Source of the DNA: Acidobacteriota bacterium
GTDB taxonomy: Bacteria > Acidobacteriota > Terriglobia > Terriglobales > Acidobacteriaceae
Direction of reading: 5' to 3'
Assembly (NCBI GenBank): GCA_021810175.1
Contig: JAJZJJ010000130.1
Span: forward strand, 1-7,387
Length of the DNA: 7,387 nucleotides
Shown: in pieces, positions 6,802 through 7,387 of the stretch
Numbering within the stretch: position 1 is the first letter of the stretch
Layout: every line of letters starts with the position of its first letter
Notes under the pieces: model-generated
The model's input: only the letters and a program-made list of their open reading frames with translations
What the model was told of the DNA's origin: nothing
The model's database searches: none
Made by a program: the position numbers and the translations under genes

Positions 6802-6843
6802 GGAAAGTGTCCAGCGCCGAACAAATATGTCCAAATACGGACA
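6802..6843. promoter_or_regulatory. TGTCC/GGACA half-site cluster over the GH10 start, possible operator
   Basis: TGTCC occurs at 6808-6812 and 6828-6832, and GGACA at 6839-6843. The last two form a 16-bp palindrome, TGTCC-N6-GGACA, that overlaps the GH10 start codon. The first is preceded by GGAAA at 6802-6806, giving a near-palindrome around one central base. The cluster lies at the GH10 end of the 134-bp divergent gap. It could be an operator for a carbohydrate-responsive repressor or a weak RNA hairpin at the start codon. No promoter boxes could be assigned confidently here. Confidence 0.25.
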
Positions 6844-7387
6844 ACGTCGCGATCTCCCCGCCATACAGCTGTCGATAGCGGGCCGGCAAGCCGCCGCCCG
6901 CAGACTCATCTATGGCTCCTGCTCCGACAAGCCCTTCTCCCAGGCGCCTTCCGCCTACCTCCGCCTCTTCCTGCGCGAATGCGCGCTCTTCGCCCCCATC
7001 CTCTCCTGGGCCGACGTCGCCCCCACCCCCACTCACGAGAACGATGCCGCTGACGCCAACGCCGCCGTCGCCCTCAGTCACGGCCTTCGCCTCACCGGAG
7101 CCCATCTCCTCTGGTACCGCCGCACCCCCGCCTGGCTCGACAAACTCACCCGCAGGCAGGCCGAGCAGGCCGTCAGCACGCACATTCGCAACATTGTCAG
7201 TGACTATCGCGGCCATGTCTTTTCCTGGAACGTCGTCAACGAGGCCATCGATCCCAAGGACCACACCGCCACCGGACTCCGCTCCGGCGATCCCCTCACC
7301 CGCGCTCTCGGACCCAACTTCTTCGTCTCCGCCTTTCAGCATGCCCGGGCCGCCGACCCCGCACCGCTCCTTCTCTACAACGACTAC
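6827..7387 (+). CDS. GH10 (endo-xylanase family) glycoside hydrolase, N-terminal part
   Basis: The frame opens at ATG 6827 and stays open through the window edge, giving 187 residues with no stop. Family evidence is IYGSCSD (28-34), HLLWYRRTPAWL (93-104), THIRNIVSDYRGHVFSWNVVNEAI (118-141) and LLLYNDY (181-187). The SW-VVNEA block carries the GH10 acid/base, here Glu139, and LYNDY is the next conserved strand. The nucleophile Glu and the rest of the barrel lie beyond the window. GH10 enzymes cleave xylan and related beta-1,4-glycans. Compared from memory with Cellulomonas fimi Cex, the subsite motif with Glu43, Asn44 and Lys47 is missing: APILSW (56-61) takes its place. LVWH-His80 is Tyr97. 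No signal peptide or Tat motif is visible from this start or from the open frame upstream (TTG at 6767). The Shine-Dalgarno sequence is weak, so the start is uncertain. The gene is divergent from the permease. Confidence 0.85.
   Translation, partial: MSKYGQRRDLPAIQLSIAGRQAAARRLIYGSCSDKPFSQAPSAYLRLFLRECALFAPILSWADVAPTPTHENDAADANAAVALSHGLRLTGAHLLWYRRTPAWLDKLTRRQAEQAVSTHIRNIVSDYRGHVFSWNVVNEAIDPKDHTATGLRSGDPLTRALGPNFFVSAFQHARAADPAPLLLYNDY

Noticed and set aside
5628..6878. Open frame of 416 codons on the plus strand opposite the permease gene
   Set aside because: The product is an Arg/His/Gln-rich string with no domain, and the permease on the other strand has full-length family motifs.
6728..7342. 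Open frame of 204 codons on the minus strand opposite the GH10 gene
   Set aside because: The plus strand encodes clear GH10 motifs there. The minus product is Gly/Glu/Val-rich shadow sequence.

Overview
The window is GC-rich double-stranded bacterial DNA that most resembles an acidobacterium of the class Terriglobia (Acidobacteriaceae). The assignment rests on family recognition, not on a search. The supporting genes are a duplicated orphan permease of the ADOP type, a family greatly expanded in Acidobacteria, and a CCA-transferase-type protein opening with MPDYIYLLE. A small conserved protein of the kind found in these genomes and a divergent GH10 glycosidase also fit. No tRNA, rRNA, CRISPR array, insertion sequence or phage gene was seen.

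Layout. (1) Bases 1-486, minus strand: a complete 161-residue conserved protein ending in QEELF. (2) Bases 487-711: a divergent intergenic region with a perfect 8+8 inverted repeat. (3) Bases 712-2634, plus: a tRNA CCA-transferase/poly(A)-polymerase-type nucleotidyltransferase with a long acidic-then-basic, histone-H1-like C-terminal tail. (4) Bases 2666-3571, plus: an exported M28-peptidase-like protein that has lost most metal ligands; it follows the nucleotidyltransferase by 31 bp and may share its transcript. (5) Bases 3598-4086, minus: an exported DUF192 protein, convergent with gene 4. (6) Bases 4200-6692, minus: an 830-residue ADOP/MacB-FtsX-type permease with a GTG start and a good ribosome binding site. 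(7) Bases 6693-6826: a divergent intergenic region. (8) From 6827 to the window end, plus: the first 187 residues of a GH10 (xylanase-family) glycoside hydrolase, open at the edge.

Functionally this is mixed chromosomal territory rather than one pathway. The nucleotidyltransferase belongs to RNA maturation, the M28-like, DUF192 and permease genes to the cell envelope, and the GH10 gene to polysaccharide metabolism. No single new multi-gene system is visible. The most unusual items are the H1-like tail on the nucleotidyltransferase, the apparent M28 pseudoenzyme, and the GH10 protein with substituted glycone-subsite residues and no visible export signal.
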